Part shown: in pieces, positions 9,337 through 17,274 of the stretch
Numbering within the stretch: the stretch's first letter is position 1
Layout of the letters: each line of letters begins with the position of its first letter
DNA from: Actinomadura graeca
Lineage (GTDB): Bacteria > Actinomycetota > Actinomycetes > Streptosporangiales > Streptosporangiaceae
Reading direction: 5' to 3'
NCBI RefSeq assembly: GCF_019175365.1
Contig: NZ_CP059572.1
Span: forward strand, 6,634,001 to 6,698,000
DNA length: 64,000 nucleotides
The notes under the pieces: generated by a model
What the model saw: the letters and a program-made list of their open reading frames with translations, nothing else
Told to the model about the DNA's origin: nothing
The model's database searches: none
Made by a program: the position numbers and the translations under genes

Positions 9337-11310
9337 GTGACGGGTCAGAACGAGCGGATCGCGGAGATCGAGGGGCGAGTCGTCGAGTACGTCCGGCGGA
9401 CGTCGCCGCCCGGATGGCGGCGCGCGGACCTGCGCGCCAAGGCGACCGTGGTGGGGAGCGACATCGCGCTGGCGGTGCTCACGGGCGATGGGCAGGTCCG
9501 GGACGCCGGGCGGGCCCCGGACGAGCTGGCGGGCCTGCTCGCGGAGCTGCGCCGCGCGCACTACCTGTCCGAGCAGGGCACCTGGTTCTCGATGACGTTC
9601 ATCATCGAGCCGGAGACCGCGCGTCCCCTGTACAACTACGACTTCGACCCGGAGTGGGACCCGCCCCTCCCGCCGGACGCCTGGCGCCGCGACCAGATCG
9701 TCATGCCGCGCGACGGCGCCCACATGCCCGGCTGGCTGCGCGACCGGCTGGAGGACCGCGAGCCCGCCGCGCGTCCCGCGCCCGACCCCGGGCCGATGAA
9801 CCCGGTCGAGCAGATGGAGCTGCTCTCCGACCGGGTCACGATCCTGGTCGCCGACCGCGCCCCGCGCCTGTGGAAGAAGGTCTTCGGGTACTACCAGGCC
9901 GTGGGCGGCCACGTGGAGTTCCCGCCGATGATGCTCTACGGCGCCGACGGCACCATGACGGTCTGGACGCCGCCCGCGGAGACCGCCGCGCTCCTCGACC
10001 GGCTCCGCGCGGGGACGCACGCCTTCCAGGGCTCCACCTGGTCCCGCATCGACTTCGAGATCCTCTACGAGGACGGCGCGGCGCGCTGCCGGGCGGGCTT
10101 CGTCTACGACGAGCCGAAATGGAACCGCGAGCCGTCGGCCGAGGACGTCCGGCTGGAGCTCGAACGGTTCCCGCTCGGCGACGTCCCCGAGTGGATGACG
10201 CGGCGGCTCGGATCCGCCCCGCCCCCTCCGGCGGGCGGCGGGGCGCCACAGGAAGGGATACGGCGGGAGGGGATACGCAAGGCCCGCGTGTTCGACCACG
10301 CCGGTCCGGACGGCGACCGTCCGGCCGTCTCCCGTCCGCCCGTCCCGCCGGAGGAGGCCGAGCGGGTGGCCGCGTACCTGAGGGGGGCGCCCGTCGTGCT
10401 CGCGGCGCGGTCGAGCGCGCCCGACCAGCTCGACCCGGCGCGCGGCGCGCGCGTCCCGCTCACCTTCCACACCGACGGGACGTGGGTGTGGTCGGGCGCG
10501 GTCGGCTACTACCTGCGCGAGCACGGCGTCCCGCCGGAACCCGATCTGGTCGCGCACATCCGCGCCCGGGGGTTCGAGGTCCCGGCCGTCGACGACGACG
10601 CGATGGACGCCGCGAGCGCCGCCGTGACCGGACGCGACGCGCCCGCGCGCGTCCGGGAGGAGCCCCGGCCCGAGCCGAACCGGCACCCATCGCCGGAGCA
10701 CCAGCCGGAACACCACCCCGCACCCGGGCCGGACCACTTCGCCGTCCTCAGGAGCCGGTTGCGCGACCTGGGCGTCGACCCCGCCGCCTACCGCATCCAG
10801 GCGACCGCCGAAGGGGCCTGGTCCGTCCTCCGAGACGGGCCGCGCTGGACGGTGTTCCAGACACGCGACGGTGAGCGGCGCAAGACGGTCTCGTTCGACG
10901 ACGCCGACCAGGCCGCCGCGCACCTTCTCGGCAGTGTGCTCCTGGAGCGGCGCCAGGCCGTCCCCAAGCAGACCGGTGCGATCGAGCCGCTCGAAGGCGA
11001 ACCACCGCTCAGCCTCCTGCGCGACCGCCGCACCACGGAACTCCCCGAGGGGACGGCTGTGGACCGCTATGGCGGCCCGAGCGGGAACGTGGTCTACGCG
11101 GCGCGCACGCCCTTCGAGCAGCGGTCGCTTCCGCCGGACTGGCGCAACCGCCCGTACCACGCCTACCGGGTGCAAAGACCGGTGGAGGCGCTGACGGGAA
11201 CGGCCGTGCCCTGGTTCGACCAGCCCGGCGGAGGAACCGCGTACGTGTTCCGGCGCCCGATCGCCGACCTGCTCATGGACGGCACGCTCACCGTGATCGG
11301 CGGGCCCTGA
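9337..11310 (+). CDS. Multidomain cytoplasmic protein with C-terminal TNT-type NAD+ glycohydrolase domain
   Basis: 657 residues with no signal peptide or TM segment; GTG start after AAGGGG. Two tandem YezG/immunity-like modules (about 1-145 and 150-290) share a WFSMTF or SRIDFEILYEDG strand, a PEW or EPKW acidic-aromatic turn and a MPGWL or VPEWM end. A SUKH/DUF-like module (about 330-430) carries FHTDGTWVWSGAVGYYLREH. A linker rich in His, Pro and Glu and a small module (about 465-530) follow. Residues 550-657 match the tuberculosis necrotizing toxin fold, with Arg in DRYGG (about 575), His in PYHAYRV (about 607) and Gln in FDQPGGG (about 629), the family's catalytic positions. It should cleave NAD+. 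Confidence 0.85.
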   Translation: MTGQNERIAEIEGRVVEYVRRTSPPGWRRADLRAKATVVGSDIALAVLTGDGQVRDAGRAPDELAGLLAELRRAHYLSEQGTWFSMTFIIEPETARPLYNYDFDPEWDPPLPPDAWRRDQIVMPRDGAHMPGWLRDRLEDREPAARPAPDPGPMNPVEQMELLSDRVTILVADRAPRLWKKVFGYYQAVGGHVEFPPMMLYGADGTMTVWTPPAETAALLDRLRAGTHAFQGSTWSRIDFEILYEDGAARCRAGFVYDEPKWNREPSAEDVRLELERFPLGDVPEWMTRRLGSAPPPPAGGGAPQEGIRREGIRKARVFDHAGPDGDRPAVSRPPVPPEEAERVAAYLRGAPVVLAARSSAPDQLDPARGARVPLTFHTDGTWVWSGAVGYYLREHGVPPEPDLVAHIRARGFEVPAVDDDAMDAASAAVTGRDAPARVREEPRPEPNRHPSPEHQPEHHPAPGPDHFAVLRSRLRDLGVDPAAYRIQATAEGAWSVLRDGPRWTVFQTRDGERRKTVSFDDADQAAAHLLGSVLLERRQAVPKQTGAIEPLEGEPPLSLLRDRRTTELPEGTAVDRYGGPSGNVVYAARTPFEQRSLPPDWRNRPYHAYRVQRPVEALTGTAVPWFDQPGGGTAYVFRRPIADLLMDGTLTVIGGP

Positions 11311-11318
11311 CCACGCGG

Positions 11319-12011
11319 TCAGGCACGCCCGATCGCGGCCACCAGATCCAGGCCGAAGAGCAGGTCGAGGTGGACGAACGTCTCCAGCTTCGCCCCCGGC
11401 GGCACGTCCGGGTCGCTTGCCAGAGCGTCCAGGACGGCCAGCGCGGACGGGCCGTCGAGATCGTCCGCCAGCGCCGCCTCCGCCCTGGCCGCGTAGGCAC
11501 GGTCGATCGGACGGCCCGGGCTCGACGCCCACCCGGCCACCTCGCCCCGCCACCCGTCCAGGCGGCCCCGGGCCCGGGCGAGGCGCGCCGCCGACAGGTC
11601 CAGGGGCTCCCGGTAGGGCGCCTCCAGCATCGCGAGCCGCACGGCGAGGGCCTCGGTCTCCCCGGCGGAGCGCCAGTCGCCCGTCTCGTGCGGCGCCGTC
11701 ACGCAGAACCCGTCCACGGGCGGTTCGCGCTCCCCGGACACGTACAGGTCCGGCGGGTCCGCCCCGGCCGCGTCTCCGGCGGCGTCGAGGGGCTGGACGT
11801 TGTACCGCGCATAGTCCGCCGGTCCGCCGTCCATGAACTCGCGGGACGCCGTGACCTGGACGTGCCGCCCGGCCCGTCCCGCGACCCGCCTCAGCAGATC
11901 GGCGACGATCAGCGTGCGGAGGCCGGCGCCGTCCAGCACGCGGACGCGCAGCACCCGGCCGCCCGGGAGCGCCTCGGGCCGCCCTGAGCGGGGGTCGTAC
12001 AGGCGCAGCAT
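11319..12011 (-). CDS. Cysteinyl-tRNA synthetase/MshC-like protein lacking the catalytic signatures
   Basis: 230 residues starting MLRLYDPRSGRPEALPGG, which matches the opening strand of cysteinyl-tRNA synthetases and MshC. The following segment keeps the order LRTLIVADLLRRVA, but the HIGH-type sequence and the zinc-ligand Cys are missing, and no KMSKS loop is present. A DALR-like helical end (about 140-225) remains. At half the size of CysRS it cannot be a normal synthetase. It is more likely a repurposed paralogue, perhaps binding a nucleotide or thiol. An ATG follows GGAGG and a TAGTGT -10-like element. It ends 8 bp from the convergent TNT gene. Confidence 0.6.
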   Translation of the reverse strand: MLRLYDPRSGRPEALPGGRVLRVRVLDGAGLRTLIVADLLRRVAGRAGRHVQVTASREFMDGGPADYARYNVQPLDAAGDAAGADPPDLYVSGEREPPVDGFCVTAPHETGDWRSAGETEALAVRLAMLEAPYREPLDLSAARLARARGRLDGWRGEVAGWASSPGRPIDRAYAARAEAALADDLDGPSALAVLDALASDPDVPPGAKLETFVHLDLLFGLDLVAAIGRA

Positions 12012-12021
12012 GCCTCCAACA

Positions 12022-12834
12022 CTAGAGGGGCCGGTCGGAGAGCGCGGGGCCGATGGGCAGCGGCGCCGCCCCGTCCGGCTTCCGGACGGCCGCGAACCGC
12101 AGCCGCACATAGTCGGCGACCCAGCCCGACTCGCGGCGCAGCGCGGGCGCCGCCAGGTCGTTCACACGGTCCAGGAGGGGCTCGACCAGCTCCGGGGGCA
12201 CGTCGGCGAGCGCGCGCCCGGCGTAGGCGCGGACCCAGTCGGCGGCGCCGTCCGGGCCCTCGGTCATGCGGGTCGGCCGGTCGGCGTGCTCCAGCAGCCG
12301 CAGCGTGAACCCGCCCTCCTCCAGCTTGGTCGCGTACTCGGCGGGACTCGGGAAGTACCAGGGCAGCTCGGGCTCGCCGAGGCCGAACACGCGCCACGCC
12401 GTCTGCATGGCGGCGATCAGCTCGGCGCAGTTCCCGGCGCCACCGAGCTCCCCGACGAACCGCCCGCCGGGCCGCAGCGCCGCGTGCACCTGGCCGATCA
12501 CCTGGTCGGGATCGCGGGTCATCCAGTGCAGCGCCGCGTTGGAGGCGACCGCGTCGAACGACTCGCTGATGGTGAAGTCGTGGGCGTCGCCGAGGATGAA
12601 CGACAGCCCGGGGTGCAGCGCGGTCGCCTGCGCGACCATGTCCGGATTGCCGTCGATGCCCAGCACCTCGGCGCCCCGCTCGGCGATCTCCGCGCTGAAC
12701 GTCCCGGTGCCGCACCCGAGGTCGATGACCCGCTCGCCGGGCTGCGGATCGAGCAGGTCGACCAGGGGCGCGCCGTGCGCGGAGACGTACCCGAAGGCGG
12801 AGTCGTACGTCGTCACGGCCCAATTCACTGTCAT
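12022..12834 (-). CDS. Class I SAM-dependent methyltransferase (trans-aconitate methyltransferase-like)
   Basis: 270 residues. Motif I is VIDLGCGTGTFSAEIA, with the acidic post-I residue in LGIDGNPDMV, motif II in FDAVASNAALHWM and a C-terminal helical lid. This order is that of UbiE/Tam-like small-molecule methyltransferases. An upstream TAAATT (12840-12835) sits 6 nt before a GTG at 12828, so a leaderless mRNA starting two codons later is possible. Family members often begin with NW-x-YDSxFGYVS, which fits that later start. The stop lies 10 bp before the CysRS-like gene, so the two may be cotranscribed. Substrate unknown. Confidence 0.85.
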   Translation of the reverse strand: MTVNWAVTTYDSAFGYVSAHGAPLVDLLDPQPGERVIDLGCGTGTFSAEIAERGAEVLGIDGNPDMVAQATALHPGLSFILGDAHDFTISESFDAVASNAALHWMTRDPDQVIGQVHAALRPGGRFVGELGGAGNCAELIAAMQTAWRVFGLGEPELPWYFPSPAEYATKLEEGGFTLRLLEHADRPTRMTEGPDGAADWVRAYAGRALADVPPELVEPLLDRVNDLAAPALRRESGWVADYVRLRFAAVRKPDGAAPLPIGPALSDRPL

Positions 12835-12874
12835 AATTTATCGGACAATCAGGAGGGAAGAGGCGGCGTTGCCG

Positions 12875-13216
12875 ATGGCGGGCATGACCGGAGAGGTCCG
12901 GATCATGGGTGCGGAGGGTCCGGGCGGGCTCACGCTGCGCACCGCCGGCCTCTCCGCGCGCGGACTGCCCGAACTCCGCGCCGCCGGGCTCCCGCCCTAC
13001 CTCGGGCAGGGGTGGGCGCGCGTCCTCGCCGCCCTGGCCGGGCGCCTGGCGGCCTCCGGCGAGGTCCCGGACGAGGTCGTCCTGACGCCGGACGTCACGG
13101 TCCGGCTCACGCCCGGCGCCGACGGCACGCTGGTCCCCGGCCCGCCGCCCGGCCGTGACGAGGACGAATGGCGCCACGACGTCGTCGTCCGCCTGTTCCC
13201 CGAAGCCCGCACCTGA
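12875..13216 (+). CDS. Small hypothetical protein
   Basis: About 113 residues, divergent from the methyltransferase across 40 bp. AGGAGGG (12851-12857) and AGAGG (12859-12863) precede a TTG at 12869 and the ATG at 12875; either could start the gene. The protein is acidic and mixed alpha/beta: a strand-rich LTLRTAGLSARGLPEL, a helix PYLGQGWARVLAALAGRLAA, strands EVVLTPDVTVRLTPG, and a charged end DEDEWRHDVVVRLFPEA. No signal peptide, TM segment or known motif. The codon usage is like its neighbours, so I consider it real. Function unknown. Confidence 0.55.
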   Translation: MAGMTGEVRIMGAEGPGGLTLRTAGLSARGLPELRAAGLPPYLGQGWARVLAALAGRLAASGEVPDEVVLTPDVTVRLTPGADGTLVPGPPPGRDEDEWRHDVVVRLFPEART

Positions 13217-13492
13217 CCCCGGGCCCGGACCCCCGCGCGCCTCCGGTCGTCCCCGCGCGCCCCGCACGCCCCCGCGCCCCCGCATGCCCTCGGCCGTACG
13301 CGACCGGCCTGCCGGATGACGCGGGACGGGTGATCTGGCGCCGGAAGCGGGAAGTCATTATGGAGGCAGTCCCCCCTCCCGTGGGTCAGGGTGATGATCT
13401 TGGCGTTTCCGGACCTTGGTGACGTGTGTTACCAGAGTGGCGGAGGGTATGAAGCCGCCCGAGGCAACACGTTTCGGGGGTGCGTGGTGCGG

Positions 13493-14503
13493 ATGACGAG
13501 AATTGGCCTTATCGCCATGGTCGGGGCCGGTCTGCTGTTCGTCTCGGGGTGCGGCCACGCCCCCGAGAAGAAGGCGCGGACGGCGGGTGACAGAAAGGCC
13601 GCCGGGCAGGCCCGCAAGGCGCCGCCCTCTCCGCCGCCTCCCCGCCGCATCGACTGCGACAAGATCAGGTGCGTCGCCCTCACCTTCGACGACGGCCCCG
13701 GGCCCTACACCGACCGGCTGTTGAACACGCTGCGGGCGGCACACGCGCGCGCCACGTTCTTCATGCTGGGTGAGAACGTGCACGGTTTCCCCGGCGTGGT
13801 GCGGAAAATGGCGCTGGACGGTCACGAGCTCGCGAACCACACCTGGTCGCACCCCAACCTGACCTCCCTGTCAGCGGCCGAGGTGCGGTCCCAGGTGCAG
13901 CGCACGCAGCAGGCCATCGCGGCGGCGTCCGGCGGGGTCCGTCCCACGCTGCTGCGCCCGCCGTACGGGGCCACGAACGCCAAGGTCGGGCACGCCGCCG
14001 GGCTTCCCATGATCCTCTGGAGCGTGGACACGCTGGACTGGCGCTACCGCAGCGTCAGCCGTGACACCCGGATCGGGGTCACCGCCCCGAAGCGGGGTGG
14101 CATCGTCCTGTTCCACGACATCCACAAGCCCACCGTCGACTCCGTGCCGAAGGTGCTGGAGGGGCTGAGGCGGCGCGGGTTCACGTTCGTGACGGTGACG
14201 GAGATGTTCCACGGCAAGGCGCTCAAGCCGGGCCAGACCTACACCGAGGCCGTCGTCCCCAAGCCGCCGGTGCCTCCCCGGACGCCCGGAGCGTCGCCTT
14301 CGGCGCCGTCCGCCCCGGAATCGCCTGAACCGGGATCGCCCGCGCCGGCGTCGCCGGTGCCCGGATCGTCCGTCCCCGGAGTGCCCGGCCCGGGTTCGCC
14401 CGTGCCCGGGGTGCCCGGGGTGCCCGGGCCCGGGACCTCGGTGCCCGGAACCCCGGCACCCGGCCCGCTCGCGCCCGGCGCGCCCGTCCCCTCGGGCCGG
14501 TAG
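13493..14503 (+). CDS. Polysaccharide deacetylase lipoprotein (NodB homology, CE4)
   Basis: 336 residues. A short signal peptide ends at lipobox VSGC, predicting a lipid-anchored surface enzyme. The NodB domain (about 55-245) has all five CE4 motifs: TFDDGPGPYT, the metal histidines in HTWSHPNL, RPPYG, DTLDW and LFHDIH. It should remove N-acetyl groups from peptidoglycan or another GlcNAc polymer, changing lysozyme sensitivity. The last 70 residues are a Pro-Gly-Ser spacer of imperfect PGxPVPG repeats. GTG codons at 13484 and 13487 are alternative starts. The 270-bp upstream region shows no clear c-di-AMP riboswitch. Confidence 0.88.
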   Translation: MTRIGLIAMVGAGLLFVSGCGHAPEKKARTAGDRKAAGQARKAPPSPPPPRRIDCDKIRCVALTFDDGPGPYTDRLLNTLRAAHARATFFMLGENVHGFPGVVRKMALDGHELANHTWSHPNLTSLSAAEVRSQVQRTQQAIAAASGGVRPTLLRPPYGATNAKVGHAAGLPMILWSVDTLDWRYRSVSRDTRIGVTAPKRGGIVLFHDIHKPTVDSVPKVLEGLRRRGFTFVTVTEMFHGKALKPGQTYTEAVVPKPPVPPRTPGASPSAPSAPESPEPGSPAPASPVPGSSVPGVPGPGSPVPGVPGVPGPGTSVPGTPAPGPLAPGAPVPSGR

Positions 14504-14539
14504 CGGCGGGGTCGCCGGGGCGCCACAGTGGCGTGGCGC

Positions 14540-14803
14540 TCAGCCGGGCTCGCCGGTGCGCGGACGGCGGCGCGGCGGGGGCTGCGGCGGCACGACCTTG
14601 CCCGCGACGACGATGCCCTCGGGGACCTCGACCACCTCGCCGTCCCGGCGGCGCACGCGCAGCGTCCCCGCGGCCCAGGATTCGAGCACGCCGACCACGT
14701 CGCTGTACTCTCCCGTTGGCAGGCGGCGGCGCAGCGAGACCCGCTGACCCACGTCCGCGCGGCTGATGGAGACCACCAGCCTCGCGGCAAAGCGGCCAGT
14801 CAT
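14540..14803 (-). CDS. Stand-alone N-terminal SH3-like domain normally fused to a GNAT acetyltransferase
   Basis: 87 residues. LVVSISRADVGQRVSLRRRL, then EYSDVVGVLESWAAGTLRVR and VEVPEGIVVAGKVVPP, match the small beta-barrel at the N-terminus of an actinobacterial GNAT protein usually encoded upstream of the ferredoxin gene. The product stops at the Arg/Pro linker where the acetyltransferase domain would begin, and no GNAT sequence follows in any frame before the deacetylase gene. So the enzyme half is missing. Divergent from fdxA across 113 bp; a TACTAT/TAGTAT pair around 14845-14851 could serve both directions. It may now only bind a ligand or partner. Confidence 0.65.
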   Translation of the reverse strand: MTGRFAARLVVSISRADVGQRVSLRRRLPTGEYSDVVGVLESWAAGTLRVRRRDGEVVEVPEGIVVAGKVVPPQPPPRRRPRTGEPG

Positions 14804-14916
14804 ATGTGGGACCCCCGTGTCGAATCGACTGCGCTCCGGTGGCCATACTATTCACAGCGAGCTTGCGGTGAGCCGTGACGTGCGGCGGGGCCGGAAACCC
14901 GAGAGGAGTCACTGAC

Positions 14917-15240
14917 GTGACCTACGTCATTGCGCAGCCCTGCGTGGACCTGCTCGACAAGGCATGCATCGAGGAGTGCCCGGTCGACTGCATCTACGAG
15001 GGCAAGCGCATGCTCTACATCCACCCGGACGAGTGCGTCGACTGTGGTGCGTGCGAGCCGGTTTGCCCCGTGGAGGCGATCTACTACGAGGACGACACGC
15101 CTGAGCAGTGGAAGGACTTCTACAAGGCCAACGTGGAGTTCTTCGACGACCTCGGCTCGCCCGGGGGCGCGTCCAAGGTCGGCAAGATCGACAAGGACCA
15201 CCCGATCGTCGCGGCCCTGCCCCCGCAGGCCGAGGAGTAA
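14917..15240 (+). CDS. fdxA: 7Fe ferredoxin (3Fe-4S/4Fe-4S)
   Basis: 107 residues; GTG start after GAGAGGAG. The cluster ligands are in place: an N-terminal CVDLLDKACIEECPVDC with the irregular spacing of a 3Fe-4S site, then CVDCGACEPVCPVEAI for the 4Fe-4S site. A typical acidic tail (WKDFYKANVEFFDDLG) follows. It is the standard low-potential electron carrier of actinobacteria, serving P450s and oxidoreductases in the cytoplasm. The position directly before dapC is widely conserved (fdxC-dapC in mycobacteria). A strong hairpin follows the stop, so it is probably transcribed separately from dapC. Confidence 0.95.
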   Translation: MTYVIAQPCVDLLDKACIEECPVDCIYEGKRMLYIHPDECVDCGACEPVCPVEAIYYEDDTPEQWKDFYKANVEFFDDLGSPGGASKVGKIDKDHPIVAALPPQAEE

Positions 15241-15251
15241 GGGCGGCTTGA

Positions 15252-15272
15252 GGGATCGCCTTTCGCGATCCC
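15252..15272 (+). terminator. Hairpin terminator after fdxA
   Basis: GGGATCGC, loop CTTTC, GCGATCCC: a perfect 8-bp stem 11 bp after the ferredoxin stop. No U-run follows, as is common in high-GC actinomycetes. Confidence 0.6.
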
Positions 15273-15303
15273 CTGAGCCTGCGTTTCCTGTGCGTAAGGT
15301 CGG

Positions 15304-15336
15304 GCCGTGGTCTTCCGCGTTCGCGGAGACCACGGC
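15304..15336 (+). promoter_or_regulatory. Long hairpin in the fdxA-dapC interval
   Basis: GCCGTGGTC (15304-15312) pairs with GACCACGGC (15328-15336), and the inner TCCGCG pairs with CGCGGA, leaving one bulged T. The 15-bp stem lies 41 bp before the dapC start. It could be a second terminator or a structured dapC leader. Confidence 0.4.
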
Positions 15337-15377
15337 CTCGTGGTCGGATCCCCGCCGTACTCTTCGAGGAGTGGGTC

Positions 15378-16463
15378 GTGTTCACCCTGCCGGACTTCCC
15401 GTGGGATCGGCTGGAGCCGTACAAGCGTCGTGCGTCCGAGCACGCGGGCGGCATCGTCGACCTGTCGGTGGGCACGCCGGTGGACCCCACGCCCGAGCCG
15501 ATCCGGGCCGCGCTGGCGGGGGCCTCCGACGCGCCCGGCTACCCCGCCACCTACGGGACGCCGCGGCTGCGCGAGTCCGTCGCGGGCTGGCTGCGGCGCC
15601 GAGCGGGCGTGACGGCCGCCGACCCGGACGCGGTGCTCCCCGTGATCGGCACGAAGGAGCTGGTGGCGTGGCTGCCGACGCTGCTCGGCGCCGGGCCGGG
15701 CGACCGCGTCGTCTTCCCCGAGCTGGCCTACCCCACCTATGACGTGGGCGCCCGCCTCGCCCGGGCGGAGCCGGTCCGCACCGACGGCCTGCTCTCCCTC
15801 GGCCCCGCCGCACCGAAGATCGTCTGGGTGAACTCGCCGTCCAACCCGACCGGCAGGGTGCTGCCCGCCGAGCACCTGCGCAAGGTCGTCGCGTGGGCGC
15901 GCGAGCGCGGGTCGGTCGTCATCAGCGACGAGTGCTACCTGGAGTTCGGCTGGGAGCCGGACGACCCGCCGGTGTCGGTCCTGCACCCGGACGTGTGCGA
16001 GGGGTCCCACGAGGGGCTGCTGGCGATCAACTCGCTGTCCAAGCGCTCCAACATGGCGGGCTACCGGGCCGGGTTCGTCACCGGCGACCTCGCGCTCGTC
16101 AGGCGGCTGCTGGAGGTCCGCAAGCACGCCGGGATGATCGTCCCGGCGCCGGTGCAGGCGGCGATGGCCGTGGCCTTCGACGACGACGCGCACGTGGACG
16201 AGCAGCGGGAGCGGTACGCGCGCCGCCGCGCCGCCCTGCGCGCCGCGCTGGAGGGGCACGGGTTCCGCGTCGAGCACTCAGAGGCGTCCCTGTACCTGTG
16301 GGCCACCCGGGACGAGCCGTGCTGGGACACCGTCGCGCACCTGGCCTCCCTCGGCGTCCTCGCGGGGCCCGGCGAGTTCTACGGCCCGGCCGGCGGCCGG
16401 CACGTCCGCGTCGCCTTCACCGCCACGGACGAGCGCGTCGCCGCCGCCGTCGAGCGCCTCTGA
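15378..16463 (+). CDS. dapC: N-succinyl-LL-diaminopimelate aminotransferase
   Basis: 361 residues, class I/II PLP aminotransferase; GTG start after CGAGGAG. It has the N-terminal LPDFPWDRLEPYKRRA and VDLSVGTPVDPTPEPI of actinobacterial DapC. WVNSPSNPTGRVL supplies the carboxylate/PLP-contact Asn, ISDECYLEFGW the Asp-x-x-Tyr, and SLSKRSNMAGYRAGF the Schiff-base Lys and the phosphate-binding Arg. It converts N-succinyl-2-amino-6-ketopimelate to succinyl-LL-DAP with glutamate, in the cytoplasm. dapD and dapE lie 21-24 kb downstream in this window. The fdxA-dapC adjacency supports the assignment over other aminotransferases. Confidence 0.9.
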   Translation: MFTLPDFPWDRLEPYKRRASEHAGGIVDLSVGTPVDPTPEPIRAALAGASDAPGYPATYGTPRLRESVAGWLRRRAGVTAADPDAVLPVIGTKELVAWLPTLLGAGPGDRVVFPELAYPTYDVGARLARAEPVRTDGLLSLGPAAPKIVWVNSPSNPTGRVLPAEHLRKVVAWARERGSVVISDECYLEFGWEPDDPPVSVLHPDVCEGSHEGLLAINSLSKRSNMAGYRAGFVTGDLALVRRLLEVRKHAGMIVPAPVQAAMAVAFDDDAHVDEQRERYARRRAALRAALEGHGFRVEHSEASLYLWATRDEPCWDTVAHLASLGVLAGPGEFYGPAGGRHVRVAFTATDERVAAAVERL

Positions 16464-16657
16464 CCCCACCCGCCGTCCTCGTCCGCCATCCCCTGCCGCG
16501 CGGCGGCGCCGTCCGCCCCGCGCCCGTGGACCGGGCCCATTCGTTATGGAACGAGTGGTGACTTTGTGACGTCTGAACGCGGTATGGGTTTGACCTGTAA
16601 GTATCGATATGATCCCGCAGGTCCGTGCCCATTGCTGGCGGAAAGACGGAGGTGCCC

Positions 16658-17272
16658 GTGGGTGGAACCGCGATCGTGATTCTGCTGGCGCTGATCCTGG
16701 TCGCCTTGATCGTTCTCATCGTGGTGCTGCTCCGCCGCCGTTCGCCCGCGCCGTCCGGCGGCCCGGCCCCCGCGGCGCCCCGCGACCCGTTCGCGGCCGG
16801 GGACGAGGTCGCCGGCGACCCGCGGACGCTGAAGGCGGGCGACATGGTCGAGTACCTCGGCACCCGCTACTTCGTGCGCGGCTCCGTCCGCCTCCGCGAG
16901 GGCGGCTTCACCTGGAGCGAGCACCTGCTGGACGCCGACACCATCGAGGGCGCGAAGGTGTGGCTCTCCGTCGAGGAGGACCCGGACCTGGAGGTCGTCT
17001 GGTGGACCGGGCACGAGATCGGCGACCTCACCCCCGGTGACAGGACGATCGTCGTGGACGGTGTCGAGTACCGCCGCGAGGAGCACGGCACGGCCGACTA
17101 CACCAGCGAGGGGACGACCGGCGTCGGCGTCCAGGGCCGGGTCGAGTACGTCGACTACGAGGGCCCGCGCGGACGCTACCTGTCGTTCGAGCAGTACGGC
17201 GGCGGGCAGTGGGAGGCCGGGCTCGGGGAGCGCGTCCCCACCGGCTCCCTCACGATCTACCCGGGCAGCTGA
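16658..17272 (+). CDS. DUF4178 membrane-anchored protein, first gene of the polyamine-linked operon
   Basis: About 204 residues. The GTG at 16658 is placed 5 nt after ACGGAGG; upstream in-frame codons lack such a site. One N-terminal TM helix (AIVILLALILVALIVLIVVL) is followed by a short Pro/Ala linker and the beta-rich DUF4178 domain: LKAGDMVEYLGTRYFVRGSV, FTWSEHLLDADTIEGAKVWL, WWTGHEIGDL and a long YVDYEGPRGRYLSFEQYGGG end. DUF4178 occurs with DUF2617, DUF4247, DUF350 and a spermidine-synthase-like gene, as here. The family is linked to envelope stress and polyamine metabolism by gene neighbourhood only. The next gene starts 2 bp after its stop. Confidence 0.85.
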   Translation: MGGTAIVILLALILVALIVLIVVLLRRRSPAPSGGPAPAAPRDPFAAGDEVAGDPRTLKAGDMVEYLGTRYFVRGSVRLREGGFTWSEHLLDADTIEGAKVWLSVEEDPDLEVVWWTGHEIGDLTPGDRTIVVDGVEYRREEHGTADYTSEGTTGVGVQGRVEYVDYEGPRGRYLSFEQYGGGQWEAGLGERVPTGSLTIYPGS

Positions 17273-17274
17273 TC

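Noticed and set aside
9264..10874. A second long plus-strand frame inside the TNT gene
   Set aside because: Low-complexity Arg/Pro/Ala translation with no motif, whereas the overlapping frame has clear YezG-like and TNT domains.
13217..13492. c-di-AMP (ydaO-type) riboswitch before the deacetylase
   Set aside because: Some wall-hydrolase genes carry one, but the conserved core was not recognisable here.
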